A stretch of DNA of 64,000 nucleotides from a virus. How positions within the stretch are numbered: position 1 is the first letter of the stretch; each line of letters starts with the position of its first letter. Under the pieces are notes generated by a model that was not told the DNA's origin, did not search any database, and was given only the letters and a program-made list of their open reading frames with translations. The DNA lies in the IMG/VR virus record IMGVR_UViG_3300037070_003613, positions 1 through 64,000 of that record, one strand, 5' to 3'. Shown here one piece after another: positions 15,206 through 25,000 of this stretch. A program made the translations under genes and the position numbers.

Positions 15206-15840
15206 TGGGCGCGACGACGACGATGCGGGAACTGGCAGCACTGTGGCCGGAACTGACGAGTGAGGAACGACTCAACTATCGGGTGAGGTTCGGCGACGAC
15301 GTGTTGGAGATCATCTCGATAGAAGCTGGGGGTGAAGACGCGACAGTCCGCGGATACCAGTTGAACGGGCCGATGGCCGAGGAGCAGCGCGACGACAGAT
15401 CCCGCGCGGCCCGGGTGAGAGTGTTCCCGATCCGGATGGGGATCGAGATCCTCGACCGCGACGAACCCGTCGACAACGACGACCCCGGCCCGCCGCCGAC
15501 GCTGCGCCTGGCCGACTCCGGTGACATCGAACCGATCGAGCCACCCCCAGCGGCCTCCGTCGACGGCAGCACCATCGTGCCCTCGAACACCACGGCGGCG
15601 CCGCCTGAGAACTGGGCCGGTGACCCGGCCTACGCCCCCACGCCCGAGCCGCCTCGTTCGAGCGCGCTCGACATGCCCGTCGACACGTGGGCGAGCACCG
15701 CAGTTCGCCTCCCACACGAGATCCTGGATAGAGCCTCAAAGGAAGCCCGGCGGCGTGGCATTAGCCGCAATATCTTGATGGCTCATTTGCTTGACCAGGG
15801 GCTTTCCGGCCTCGAAGGCCGACCCCTCATCGGTAACTGA
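15205..15840 (+). CDS. Ribbon-helix-helix protein with long N-terminal part
   Basis: 211 aa. The last 45 residues (STAVRLPHEILDRASKEARR, then RGISRNILMAHLLDQGL) match the ribbon-helix-helix DNA-binding fold: a strand with alternating residues, then two helices. The first 90 residues are alpha/beta, and the middle (residues 95-160) is Pro-rich and probably disordered. It may be a regulator; DNA target unknown. Confidence 0.7.
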   Translation: MGATTTMRELAALWPELTSEERLNYRVRFGDDVLEIISIEAGGEDATVRGYQLNGPMAEEQRDDRSRAARVRVFPIRMGIEILDRDEPVDNDDPGPPPTLRLADSGDIEPIEPPPAASVDGSTIVPSNTTAAPPENWAGDPAYAPTPEPPRSSALDMPVDTWASTAVRLPHEILDRASKEARRRGISRNILMAHLLDQGLSGLEGRPLIGN

Positions 15841-15841
15841 T

Positions 15842-15870
15842 TTGACAACCGTTCCCATTTCGTGTAAAGT
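15842..15870 (+). promoter_or_regulatory. Promoter, leaderless type
   Basis: TTGACA (15842-15847), 17-bp spacer beginning ACCGTTCCC, TAAAGT (15865-15870). ATG at 15878. Confidence 0.75.
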
Positions 15871-15877
15871 TAAATAT

Positions 15878-16165
15878 ATGGGAACCACCACTGCTAGGTC
15901 AGCCCGATCAACCAACAACCATCCGAAGCCGATCACGGGCCGGGTCACCGAGTTCCGGATCGGCCCCTACCGAGTGCTCGAAGCGGGCGATGAGGCCGAC
16001 GTCCACTTCCCCGAGAAGCGCAAGTCCTACCGTCGAGCGAAGTTCGTCTACGCCGTGGGCAACACGCTGGTGTTCGTCAAGCCTGACACCGGCGGACTGG
16101 TCGGCGTGCTGCCCGACAAGGTCGGCACCATCCACCGTCTGAATCGTTTGAGAGGCTCCGAATGA
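15878..16165 (+). CDS. MGTTT hypothetical protein
   Basis: 95 aa. The start MGTTT encodes the start-associated sequence (ATGGGAACCACC) and lies seven bases behind the -10 box. Basic protein with beta-rich core (TEFRIGPYRVLEAGDEADVH). ATGA overlap with the next gene. Unknown. Confidence 0.7.
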   Translation: MGTTTARSARSTNNHPKPITGRVTEFRIGPYRVLEAGDEADVHFPEKRKSYRRAKFVYAVGNTLVFVKPDTGGLVGVLPDKVGTIHRLNRLRGSE

Positions 16166-16377
16166 CCACCATCCGATTGAAGATCACCTACGAGTGGTCC
16201 GGTCTCGAAGAACTCTGCCTCCCCCAAGCCGACAAGGTGATGGCCGCTCTGATGGCGACCGATGACCGCGAGCCACGAGCGTTGAACCGACCGAAGGTGT
16301 CGATGGACGTGAAGCTGATGTCGCACCGCTACGAAGGCCCGGACCGCCCGTACGAACAACCGGTCGAGCACGAATGA
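16162..16377 (+). CDS. Hypothetical protein
   Basis: 71 aa in a chain of ATGA overlaps. Beta strand, helix, strand. No domain recognised. Confidence 0.65.
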   Translation: MTTIRLKITYEWSGLEELCLPQADKVMAALMATDDREPRALNRPKVSMDVKLMSHRYEGPDRPYEQPVEHE

Positions 16378-16571
16378 ACCTCACCCTGACCGCCGAGCAG
16401 AACGCCGACCGGGAACGGCCGACTTGTGCGATCAAACTTCCGTCGCACGTCGGCACGCCCGCCACATGGGCAGACGCCAATCACCCGCAGTGGTACGTAT
16501 GCGACCGCCACCGCCGCCAGTACGAGGAACGAGCGGACGAGTTCGGCCCGTTCGCCTGGGAACCAATCTGA
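16374..16571 (+). CDS. Hypothetical protein
   Basis: 65 aa. CDRHRRQYEERADEFGPFAW at the end recalls small zinc proteins. Its first residues (SAEQNADRERP-like: TAEQNADRERP) resemble those of the next gene (SDSQNADRERL), so the two may share a duplicated 5' end. Confidence 0.65.
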   Translation: MNLTLTAEQNADRERPTCAIKLPSHVGTPATWADANHPQWYVCDRHRRQYEERADEFGPFAWEPI

Positions 16572-17182
16572 TGCAACTCCAACTCAGCGACTCGCAGAAC
16601 GCCGACCGGGAACGGCTAGGAGCATGCGTCGTGGTCGGCCAACTGTGCGGCTATCACGCTGACGGCCGTCCGAAGCCGCCCATTGATGCCGCCTGTGCGT
16701 GCTACCAGTTCCCGCCCCGCCAGTTCGCCGACGCCGCAGCACCATGCCCGTGTGGGAAGTTGACCGGCAAACCCGGCTGGACCCTGGCTCCCGGCTTCAA
16801 GCAGATGAAGCCCTGCCCGGATTGTCGTGACGGCAAGCCGATCATCGAGATACGGGTGCCGTGTCCGAACAACTGCACGCGCTTCGATGGCAAGGTACCC
16901 GGTCACATTTACGGGTCGAACTGGCCGTGGGTGCCGTGCCAGACGTGCATGGGCACGATGTTCGTCGTGGTGGCTCGGGCCACCGTCACGCTGCTGCCGG
17001 TCCTCGACGCCACAGACACCAACGACCACGTCAACGTGCGACACGTCTGCATCGCTCAAGGCAGCGACCCGGCCCCGCAGGCGTTCTTGGACGGCGGCTC
17101 GGCCGGTATGCGGCGGCTCGCATTCGATCCGTTGCCTGTGGCTGGCAGGGATTGGATCGCCGTGTTCGAGGATGTCGCGTGA
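16571..17182 (+). CDS. DnaJ-zinc-finger-like protein
   Basis: 203 aa. Four Cys pairs, CPCGKLTG, CPDCRDGK, CPNNC and CQTCMGTM, between about residues 58 and 122 follow the DnaJ zinc-finger order. N-terminal and C-terminal parts are unknown. Starts in a TGATG overlap. May act as a protein-holding or nucleic-acid-binding module; no J domain here, though one is encoded at 17785-18468. Confidence 0.7.
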   Translation: MQLQLSDSQNADRERLGACVVVGQLCGYHADGRPKPPIDAACACYQFPPRQFADAAAPCPCGKLTGKPGWTLAPGFKQMKPCPDCRDGKPIIEIRVPCPNNCTRFDGKVPGHIYGSNWPWVPCQTCMGTMFVVVARATVTLLPVLDATDTNDHVNVRHVCIAQGSDPAPQAFLDGGSAGMRRLAFDPLPVAGRDWIAVFEDVA

Positions 17183-17370
17183 TCGTGGTCGGTCAGCACT
17201 GGCAGTCAGGCCCGTGGCGCGAGACGCCCCGCGAGATCGTGATCGAGGCCGTGCTTCCCATCGGGGCCGAGATCCCCGAGGATGTCGCGTTCCGGTTCCT
17301 CGACGGAGAGCAGACCTCGACGTGCTCGCTCAACGCCTTCCGCCGGACCTACGTCGAGGTGCCATCGTGA
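17179..17370 (+). CDS. Hypothetical protein
   Basis: 63 aa from GTG (GTGA overlap). Mostly beta, with an acidic middle (EIVIEAVLPIGAEIPEDVAF). Unknown. Confidence 0.6.
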   Translation: MIVVGQHWQSGPWRETPREIVIEAVLPIGAEIPEDVAFRFLDGEQTSTCSLNAFRRTYVEVPS

Positions 17371-17522
17371 GAGTTCGTCGCTTCCCGCGCAAACCGATCG
17401 ACCGGTCCCGGCCACCGCTCGGCCCGGGCGGGGCGAGGGTCATCCTGCTGTATCCGAACGGTGCCAGCACCGGGATCACGTACACGTCGGTCCAAGCACT
17501 GGCGAAGGACCAGACCTCATGA
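17367..17522 (+). CDS. Short basic protein
   Basis: 51 aa from GTG (GTGA overlap): an Arg/Pro-rich N-terminus, then GGARVILLYPNGASTGITY. Ends in ATGATG shared with the next gene. Unknown. Confidence 0.6.
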   Translation: MRVRRFPRKPIDRSRPPLGPGGARVILLYPNGASTGITYTSVQALAKDQTS

Positions 17523-17779
17523 TGCCGCCGGACTGCGTCCTGTGCGAGGAGCCGATCGGGTCGCTCGACGTGGTGCGGATCCACCCGGGCTACGCCCACC
17601 GCGAGTGCGCGATGCGGTCGGCGCTGGGCGGGATCGGCCACTTCGAGGATCACGACTTCTGGTGCGAGAACATGGGCGACCCGGACGGCGGACGGACGTA
17701 CCATCAGTCGGCGCTCGAAGTCGCCGCGTTGTGGGACGCCGGGAAGATCTCGTCTTCCGAGTCGGGTGTGGGAGACTGA
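17519..17779 (+). CDS. Small zinc protein
   Basis: 86 aa. CVLCEEPIG and HPGYAHREC make a CxxC...HxxC site similar to the ribbon at 7232-7468. ATG 17519 or 17522. Unknown role. Confidence 0.7.
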   Translation: MMPPDCVLCEEPIGSLDVVRIHPGYAHRECAMRSALGGIGHFEDHDFWCENMGDPDGGRTYHQSALEVAALWDAGKISSSESGVGD

Positions 17780-17784
17780 CGACC

Positions 17785-18468
17785 ATGCGACTGTTGTTCC
17801 GCCCGCTCGGTGTGTGGCCCCGACAACTGACAACCCATCCCGATCGGTCCCCGTTCACAACCGGATGGTCGAGCACCGTCGATCTCCTCGAACGTGAGAT
17901 CAACCATCTGATCCTGCGGTCGAAGCCCGAGGTGCTGATCCAGATCGACGCTCCCGAGGGAGCGATGCGGATGGACGGCGGTCTGCGCGCTGACGCCCGC
18001 GCCAAGTTCCACGGCGTGATGATCTCGTTCGAGTCGAAGTACGGCCCCAAGAGCTTCACGTGCGACCGGTACAGCGCGCCGAACTGGGCGAACCGCGGCG
18101 AGCAACCGTGGAAGGACAACGCCCGCGCAATCGCGCTCGGCCTCGAAGCTCTCCGCAAGCTCGACCGCTACGGGATCACCGACTCGGGCCAACAGTACGA
18201 GGGCTGGAAGGCGCTCGGCTCCGGGATCCCGATGCCCGCCGCCCAGATGACCGTCGAGGACGCCGCCCGGTTCATCGCCGTCCACTCGTCCGCCATCGAC
18301 ATCAAGACCGACGCCTGGCGGATCCTGCTCGGCGACCCGGATCTCGTGAAGGCCCGCTACAAGGACGCCGCCTGGAAGCTGCACCCCGACAGTGACACGG
18401 GCGACGCCGCATTGTTCAAGCAACTCGGCGAAGCCCGAGATCTACTACTGAGAGAGGTTCGAGTATGA
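17785..18468 (+). CDS. J-domain protein
   Basis: 227 aa from ATG 17785. The C-terminal 50 residues (DAWRILLGDPDLVKARYKDA, then AWKLHPDSDTGDAALFKQLG) form a J domain with the HPD tripeptide in the loop between helices II and III; this loop contacts DnaK/Hsp70. The N-terminal 170 residues look like a separate domain (FHGVMISFESKYGPKSF). Such C-terminal J-domain fusions are frequent in actinobacteriophages and may recruit the host chaperone. ATGA-type coupling to the next gene. Confidence 0.75.
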   Translation: MRLLFRPLGVWPRQLTTHPDRSPFTTGWSSTVDLLEREINHLILRSKPEVLIQIDAPEGAMRMDGGLRADARAKFHGVMISFESKYGPKSFTCDRYSAPNWANRGEQPWKDNARAIALGLEALRKLDRYGITDSGQQYEGWKALGSGIPMPAAQMTVEDAARFIAVHSSAIDIKTDAWRILLGDPDLVKARYKDAAWKLHPDSDTGDAALFKQLGEARDLLLREVRV

Positions 18469-18989
18469 GCACCGACCCGAACGACCAGGGCGCCATCGGC
18501 GCACGCCGCAACGAGGTCGTGCGCAGCGAGCCTGTCAACGAGCAGTTCGCGCAGTACGTCCAGTCGACGGCGTTCTCGCTGTCGCTCGGCCGGACCCACA
18601 TGCGGGCGCTGATCCGGTTGGCGACCCGCGATCCGTTGTGGATGTCGAGCAACGGCAGCAGTAGCCCGACCGCGCTGCACGGCCTCGAACGGCGCGGCCT
18701 GGTCACGCACCATCCGCACGTTGGCGAGCCGCCGCCGTTCGGCGACGACGCCCAGGACTGGGAGTTGACGACGGCAGGCAAGCTCGTCGTGATGTTGCTC
18801 GCCGAAGCCGGTCTCGTGCAGGCCGGGCTGATGTCGGAGTTCCCGCCGCCGCCGCCGGGCTGGACTGACCCGCGCCCGAAGATGGTGCCGCGCCGCGGCG
18901 CTGATGGGATGCCGATCGGCGACTGGGATCTCATGCCATCGGATCGGGAACTCGCAGGGTCCGCCACAACCAGTGACGCGAGGTCTTAG
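18465..18989 (+). CDS. Winged-helix-like protein
   Basis: 174 aa. SPTALHGLERRGLVTHHPH followed by DWELTTAGKLVVMLLAEAG is the recognition-helix plus wing layout of MarR-type proteins. N-terminus acidic, C-terminus Pro-rich. Probably binds DNA. Target unknown. Confidence 0.65.
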   Translation: MSTDPNDQGAIGARRNEVVRSEPVNEQFAQYVQSTAFSLSLGRTHMRALIRLATRDPLWMSSNGSSSPTALHGLERRGLVTHHPHVGEPPPFGDDAQDWELTTAGKLVVMLLAEAGLVQAGLMSEFPPPPPGWTDPRPKMVPRRGADGMPIGDWDLMPSDRELAGSATTSDARS

Positions 18990-18990
18990 G

Positions 18991-19311
18991 ATGCCGGTCA
19001 TGTCGGACCCAGTAGGCATCAAAGAACTCGCCGCGCGCCTCGGCTCGAACCGACGCACCATCTGGGTGTGGCGCGACGAGAAGCTGATGCCCGCACCCGA
19101 CTACGCGTTCGTCAACAACTACCCGGCGTGGGAGTGGTCGAAGGTGTTGAAGTGGGCGGGCGACTCGGGACGCCTCCACCATGAACCGGCCCGGCAGGCG
19201 TACCGCGAGATGTTCAAGAAAGAACCGCGCGCCTACCGTGGGGGCGGGCCAACTCCGAAGGACATTCGCAAGGTGACCGAGAAGGTGCGCAAGCAAACGG
19301 CCAAGGCGTGA
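18991..19311 (+). CDS. MerR/excisionase-like protein
   Basis: 106 aa. GIKELAARLGSNRRTIWVWRDE is a good helix-turn-helix, and YPAWEWSKVLKWAGDSG the wing. The basic C-terminal helix (KDIRKVTEKVRKQ) may add DNA contacts. It lies close upstream of the portal gene, and may be a small terminase-like or regulatory protein. An ATG 12 bases downstream is an alternative start. Confidence 0.65.
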   Translation: MPVMSDPVGIKELAARLGSNRRTIWVWRDEKLMPAPDYAFVNNYPAWEWSKVLKWAGDSGRLHHEPARQAYREMFKKEPRAYRGGGPTPKDIRKVTEKVRKQTAKA

Positions 19312-19508
19312 AACCCGTCGAGTGCTCTCGCTACGCAGCGGAGGGGTACGGCCGGAAGGTCACCGACTGCCCGACGCTCTGCAAGTCGTCATGCCTGACG
19401 GAGCAGGAACTCGCTGAACTCGCATACCCGCTCCATCACCCCGCGACCGCTCTGGCGAACTACAGGTCGGGCCGTGAAGTGTGGGACACCAACGGAGACA
19501 TGTGGTGA
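19308..19508 (+). CDS. Cys-rich hypothetical protein
   Basis: 66 aa from GTG. Cys at positions 5, 21, 25 and 29. GTGA overlap on both sides. Unknown. Confidence 0.6.
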   Translation: MKPVECSRYAAEGYGRKVTDCPTLCKSSCLTEQELAELAYPLHHPATALANYRSGREVWDTNGDMW

Positions 19509-19936
19509 TCAAGCCGTTCACGCTCCTCGTCGCCGGTCTCGCCGGGCAGCGGGCGGCGCAGGCGATCTCGGCTGACAAGGTGACCCAACCGGTCCGCGAT
19601 CGGGTCCTGTTGTGGTCGATGGACGACAAGCAGACATCGACGCAGTACGAGCGCCGAGCGAAGATCGCGCAGTTCATCCACTGCCCGCACTGCACCGGGT
19701 TCTGGTTGTCGGCGGTGACGCTCGCTATGTACTCGGTCGTCCGGCGGTACCCGCGCAATCGCACCGCGCGTGGGATGTCGCTCGTGGTCGAGTGGTGGGC
19801 GGTGGCGTCGATCCAAACGATGCTGACGGCGGCGTGGGCGATGTTCTCCGACGTCGCGCATCATGCCGAGGTCGAGACGAAGCTCGCCGAAGCCGAACTC
19901 CTCAAGCAACGCCAGGCTCATATCCCACCGTCGTAA
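19505..19936 (+). CDS. DUF1360-like membrane protein
   Basis: 143 aa from GTG. CPHCTGFWLSAVTLAMYS and the following EWWAVASIQTMLTAAWAMF are the conserved Cys motif and the second membrane segment that I recall for DUF1360. A first hydrophobic segment is near the N-terminus. Found upstream of portal genes in several actinobacteriophages; function unknown. Confidence 0.7.
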   Translation: MIKPFTLLVAGLAGQRAAQAISADKVTQPVRDRVLLWSMDDKQTSTQYERRAKIAQFIHCPHCTGFWLSAVTLAMYSVVRRYPRNRTARGMSLVVEWWAVASIQTMLTAAWAMFSDVAHHAEVETKLAEAELLKQRQAHIPPS

Positions 19937-19995
19937 CCACGTCCGTGTAATCCCCGGGGGCTACCATGCTGCGACATGGCCGTGGGAGGATGAAC

Positions 19996-22080
19996 GTGGC
20001 TGCTCGACAGAAGGCCGACACCCGCAAGCTGCGACTGTTCGCCCGGGAAACGAAGCGCCACGGCGACTTCGCGATGGTGATGCCCCGTGCCACGGCCGGG
20101 TTGAAGCAGATCAAGGAAGGCTTCGAGCCACGCAACCTGCGTGACGGCTGGGCACGCGACGCCTACGTATTCGCCGACGAGATCGGCGAGGTCGGGTTCG
20201 TGATGAACCTGCAAGCCAACACCGGCGCCCAATGCGCGCTGCAACCCCAGAAGTACGACGTCGAGACTCGCCAGTGGTTGGAGACCGACGACGAGCGGGT
20301 GCTGCGAGTCCACGCCGCGTTCGTCGGCCCGCAGGGCGGCTCGGCCGAGTTGATGCGCCGCGGCTTCCTGCATCTCGGCATCGCCGGGGAAACCTTGCTG
20401 CTCGGCTCACCGGTCGATGAGGTCGACCTGAGCTACGGGCTGCACTGGGAGTTCCTGTCGTCGGAGGAGTTGGTGCTGCAACGCGGCGGCAAGGCCGTCC
20501 GCAAGTTCGACGGGAACAGCGGCGAAGCGTTGGGCGACGAGTATTACCTGGCCCGCATCTTCCGGTCGCACCCGATGTTCTCGGCGCTCGCCGACTCCCC
20601 GATGCGCCGCGTCCTGGCGATCTGCCAGGAGATCATCAACCTGACGCAGATGGTGTCGGGCATCGTCCGCTCACGGCTCGCCGCCGGGATCCTGTACGTC
20701 CCCGAGGAGATCACCTTCGCGACGGACGCCGACCCCGACGACCCGGACTCGGATCTCGATGAGGGCGACCTGCGCGACATGGTCGAGGTGTTCCTCAAGC
20801 AGTTGGCCGAACACCTCCGCGCCCCAGTCGAGGATCGCGCTTCGGCGGCTGCGCTCGTCCCCTTGTTGATGCGCGGCCCGGCCGAACTGTTCGACAAGAT
20901 CGGTCTGATCGAAGTCGCGCGCGGCCTCGATACGTACGCCCAGGATCTCCGCAAAGAGGCACTCGCCCGGCTCGCCGCCGGACTCGACATCGACCCGGCG
21001 TTGATCGAGGGCGCGGCGTCGCTGAACCATTGGACGCTGTACCAGGTCGACGCCAACTTCGTCACGAAGCAGGTCCGCCCGACCGGCGACCTGCTGGCCC
21101 GGGCGTTGACCGAGGTCTACCTGCGCACCATGCTCGAAACGTTCGAGGGGATGGAGCCGACCGAGGTCCGCCTGTACCGGTGGATCTTCGACCCGGCCGC
21201 GATCATGGCCCGCACCGACGAAGCCGCGTCGAGCCGGATCCTGTACGACATGAACGTCCTCTCGGAGGACGCCCTGCTGCGCGCCAACGGCTTCGCCGAC
21301 GCCGACGCCGTCGAGGACGACGAGTTGAACAAGCGGCTCGCGATGCAGATGTTGCTGCGCGACCCGGCCAACATGGGGCCGGTCGTGTCCGATGTCCTCG
21401 GCCTCCAAGGCTGGGATTGGTCGAAGCTGCCATCCGCCGCCGGGGGCAGCCCGTTCGGGACACCGGGGGCGCCGGGCGCCCCGCCCGGTCCGGGATCGTT
21501 GGGAGCGCCTGCGCCACGCAAGGGGCTGCCACCATTGAACGCGACACCCCCGGCGAACGGTCAGCCGCCGAACCCGAACCAGCAGTTCCCGGACAAGACG
21601 ACCGGGATGCAGGAACCACCGAACCCGGGCTTCTCGCTGCTCGTGGACCGCCTCGCGGTCGCCGCCGACGCCGCCGTCGAACGAGCATTGGAGAAGGCCG
21701 CAGCGCGGTTCGTCACGAAGGCCCGCCGCGTCGAGGGGTTGCGTCAACGCGTCGAGCACGTGCAAGGCACCGCGGTGCTGACCGCGGTGTCACCATCGGA
21801 TCTGCTGTCGGTCGACTGCCCACCGGCGATGCTGCTCGCCAAGGCGTGGGACTCGTTCGGCGACAACGCCCGCCGGTGGGTCAAGACCTACGCCATGAAC
21901 CTCGGCGCCGATCAACTCTCCGCCGATGACCTGGCCGCGCTCGCCTCCTCGAAGCTGTGCGAGTCGTTGCAGGAGTTGATGACGCTCAACATGCACGAGC
22001 GGCTCCCGGTCACGGGCAACGGCACCAAGGTCAACTCGGCTCTGATCTCCAACGCATTGCGTGCCGCCGGGGTCTGGTGA
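19996..22080 (+). CDS. Portal protein
   Basis: 694 aa. GTG 19996 was chosen because GGGAGG lies six bases upstream; the ATG at 19990 touches it. Order of features fits portals of tailed phages. There is an N-terminal clip/wing region (residues about 25-180, GWARDAYVFADEIGEVGFVM). A long helical stem follows (MRRVLAICQEIINLTQMVSG, then RLAAGILYVPEEI). The crown region contains EALARLAAGLDIDPALIEG. After residue 470 comes a Pro/Gly/Asn-rich linker and a helical C-terminal domain. The portal forms the dodecameric DNA channel of the head. The four effector ORFs start seven bases after it. Confidence 0.8.
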   Translation: MAARQKADTRKLRLFARETKRHGDFAMVMPRATAGLKQIKEGFEPRNLRDGWARDAYVFADEIGEVGFVMNLQANTGAQCALQPQKYDVETRQWLETDDERVLRVHAAFVGPQGGSAELMRRGFLHLGIAGETLLLGSPVDEVDLSYGLHWEFLSSEELVLQRGGKAVRKFDGNSGEALGDEYYLARIFRSHPMFSALADSPMRRVLAICQEIINLTQMVSGIVRSRLAAGILYVPEEITFATDADPDDPDSDLDEGDLRDMVEVFLKQLAEHLRAPVEDRASAAALVPLLMRGPAELFDKIGLIEVARGLDTYAQDLRKEALARLAAGLDIDPALIEGAASLNHWTLYQVDANFVTKQVRPTGDLLARALTEVYLRTMLETFEGMEPTEVRLYRWIFDPAAIMARTDEAASSRILYDMNVLSEDALLRANGFADADAVEDDELNKRLAMQMLLRDPANMGPVVSDVLGLQGWDWSKLPSAAGGSPFGTPGAPGAPPGPGSLGAPAPRKGLPPLNATPPANGQPPNPNQQFPDKTTGMQEPPNPGFSLLVDRLAVAADAAVERALEKAAARFVTKARRVEGLRQRVEHVQGTAVLTAVSPSDLLSVDCPPAMLLAKAWDSFGDNARRWVKTYAMNLGADQLSADDLAALASSKLCESLQELMTLNMHERLPVTGNGTKVNSALISNALRAAGVW

Positions 22081-22086
22081 CCGATC

Positions 22087-25000
22087 GTGGCCACCGCCAC
22101 GTTCGCCAATCCGTGGCATGACGAAATAGGTCGCTTCGCGCCCAAGGGAACCGGCACGAAGTTCGGCGCGACGCAGGACGAGATGCGGTCTCTGTTCGAG
22201 CCGGTGCGTCCGCTCGTGGACGTCCTCGAAGGCGCCGGTGCGAAGACCTACCTCGTGGGCGGCTCGGTCCGTGACCGGCTGCTCGGCATCGACGCCAAGG
22301 ACATTGACATCGAAGTCCACGGGCTGACCCCCGACGAGACCATCGCACTGTTGAAGGAACGGGGCGCCCGCGTCGATGAGGTCGGCAAGGCGTTCGGCGT
22401 GTTGAAGGTGACATTCGACGGCGAGACCCACGACTTCTCGTTCCCCCGCACCGAGGTCAAGACCGGCGAAGGCCACACCGGCTTCGATGTCACCGTCGAC
22501 CCGAACCTCGGCATCGAGCAGGCGCTCGCCCGCCGCGACTTCACCATGAACGCGCTCGCCGTCGACTCCGACGGCAACATGGTCGACCCGTTCGGCGGGG
22601 TCGCTGACCTCAAGGCCGGTGTGCTGCGCCACGTCGGCCCGGCGTTCTCAGAGGATCCGCTCCGCATCCTGCGCGGCGTCCAGTTCGCCGCCCGCCTCGG
22701 CCTCAAGTTCGACCCGGAGACCGCCAAGCTCGCCCACGACCTGCTGCCCGAGTTGGAGAACATCTCGACGGAACGCGTGTGGGGCGAGTTCGAGAAGCTC
22801 GGCGGTAAGGGCGTCTCGATGGAGGCCGGTGTCCAGGCACTCAAGGACGTCGGTCTCGACACCCGCTACGGCAACGTCCACTTCGACGGCGAACCGAACC
22901 TGACCGGTCTCACCGGCGACCATCGCGCCGCCGTCGCGCTCACCGCGATCGGCGTCGACCCCCGCCAGATCGGAGCGCCGAACACCGTCTCCCGCACCAT
23001 GCGCGACGTCAGCCAGGCGCTCGCGTTCACCGGCGACCAGGCCGCATCCCGGACCGCGGCCCGCGAGTTGAAGTACGGCACGTTCGAGGACGCCGCCCGG
23101 ATCGCAGGCCCAAACGACAACGTCGACCCACGTGTCCTCACCGGCCCACTCCCCGGACTCGTGACCGGCAACGACGTGATGGCCCGCGGTGTGCGCGGCT
23201 CAGCGATCGGCGAGGTCCTGCGCGCCGTGCAACAGGCCCAGGACAACGAGACCATCGTGACCCGCGAGGACGCGCTCGCCTGGCTCGACAAGCACGCCAC
23301 CGCCGCTATCCGCCGCTCCGCCGCGTTCGTGAATCCGTGGCACGACGAGGTCGGACGGTTCGCCCCGAAGGGAACGGGACGCCGGTTCGAGCCGCGCGGC
23401 GGCGCCGACGCCCAAGCACAGGCGCTCGCAGAAGCGATGGCGACACGAGCCGAGTTGAACGGCGGGTTCACATTCGACCCGCGCGGCAACCTGTTCATCA
23501 AACCCGATCCGTCGCTGCCCCGCGAGGAACATCGCGGCGCTGTCGCCGTGCCCGGCCATTCGGCGATCATCACGATGGAAGCCTTCCAGGACCCGACACG
23601 TGGCAAACAGTTCATCCGCGACTACCTCGACCAGCACGCCGAAACCATCGCCTCGCAACCGGACATCTTCATCGGCGGCTGGCACGACCGAGCGCACGGC
23701 GAGGTCGTGCTCGACCTGTCGCAGGTGCGCCCCCTCGATGAGGCGATCAAACTCGGGATCGAACGCGGCGAACAAGCGATCTTCGATCTCGACAGCGAGG
23801 AAGACGTCCCAACTCACGGGACAGGCGGACGCGAGAACGTCAAGATAGTTGACGCATCGGGTCAGGGTTTGGTACGATTCAGTCATGGCAGATACCGCGG
23901 ACCACCGCCAGCAGGCGCCGGACGTAACGGTACGTCCGGGCGACCTGGAAGGCTGGGCGGACAAGTCCGAGGAGGAGAAGCAGGCGATCGTGGACGCCAT
24001 GTACGAGGGTCTGAGTTCGCCAACCCCTGGCACGACGAGATAGGCCAGTTCGCGCCGAAAGGAACCGGCTCGACCGGGAAGGGCCGCTCCTCGAAGGCGG
24101 AGGAGGCCGCAGCGGCGAAGCTCGCCCGGGCGAAGGCCCGCAAGGTCCCGAAGCCGACCGAGGACGACGTGATCCAAGGCCAGGTCGACGCCCTCCTCGC
24201 GCGTGAGGGTTTGGTGCGCGCCGGTGGCGATCGGCGTGGCAACAACACGGCCCGGAAGAAGCGCGCCAAGGCGCTCGCCGCCGAGTTCGGCGACGGCACG
24301 ACCTGCGCCTGCCCGGACTGCGGGCAGCGCATCGCGGCCGACGCGGCAACCGCCGAGAAGCTCGGCATCGACGCGCTCACGCAGGACAAGATCCTGGTGG
24401 GCACGTTGGGTGGCTCCTACAAGATGGAGAACCTGATCCCGACCTGCCCGCCATGCAACCAGTCGCGCGGCGACCGGGAGGGCATCGGTGTCGTCGGCGA
24501 CGTGCGCCAGACGTGGGGATCAGCGGAACGGTTCACGCGGACGGTGGTGCGTCAGCACGGCGACGCCATCGCTCAACGCTTCCAGGAGCGCCGGTCGGCG
24601 ATCATGAAGCGCAAGGGGATCACGTGGGAGGAGCACATCGCCGAGAACCCGGACGCGCTCCCGCAGGACTTCGATCGGCTACGCCGCCCGGTCGGCGGGA
24701 ACTTCGCCGTCGACGGCTGGACCCCCGGGGAGATCGTCACCGACTGGCTCGATCGTGTCGCCGTCAACGGCCACGCCGTCGACCATGAACTTCGTGTAGA
24801 CGATCCCGTTCGAGTCGACTTCCCAGGTGAGCAACTCACCCTCGACCCCTGGGTCACCGACGATCGGGTTGTCGAGGTCATCGGGGGTGTCCCACCCGAA
24901 CCGCTTGGCTCGCACGATCGTGCCGTCCTCAACCACAGACCGCAGCGTAGCGAGTTCGGCAACCCGTGGCATGACGAGATCGGTCAGTTCGCGCCGAAGG

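Noticed and set aside
19966-19995. Earlier portal start codons (ATG 19966, 19978 or 19990)
   Set aside because: GGGAGG is correctly spaced only for GTG 19996; ATG 19990 touches it and the others have no ribosome-binding site.
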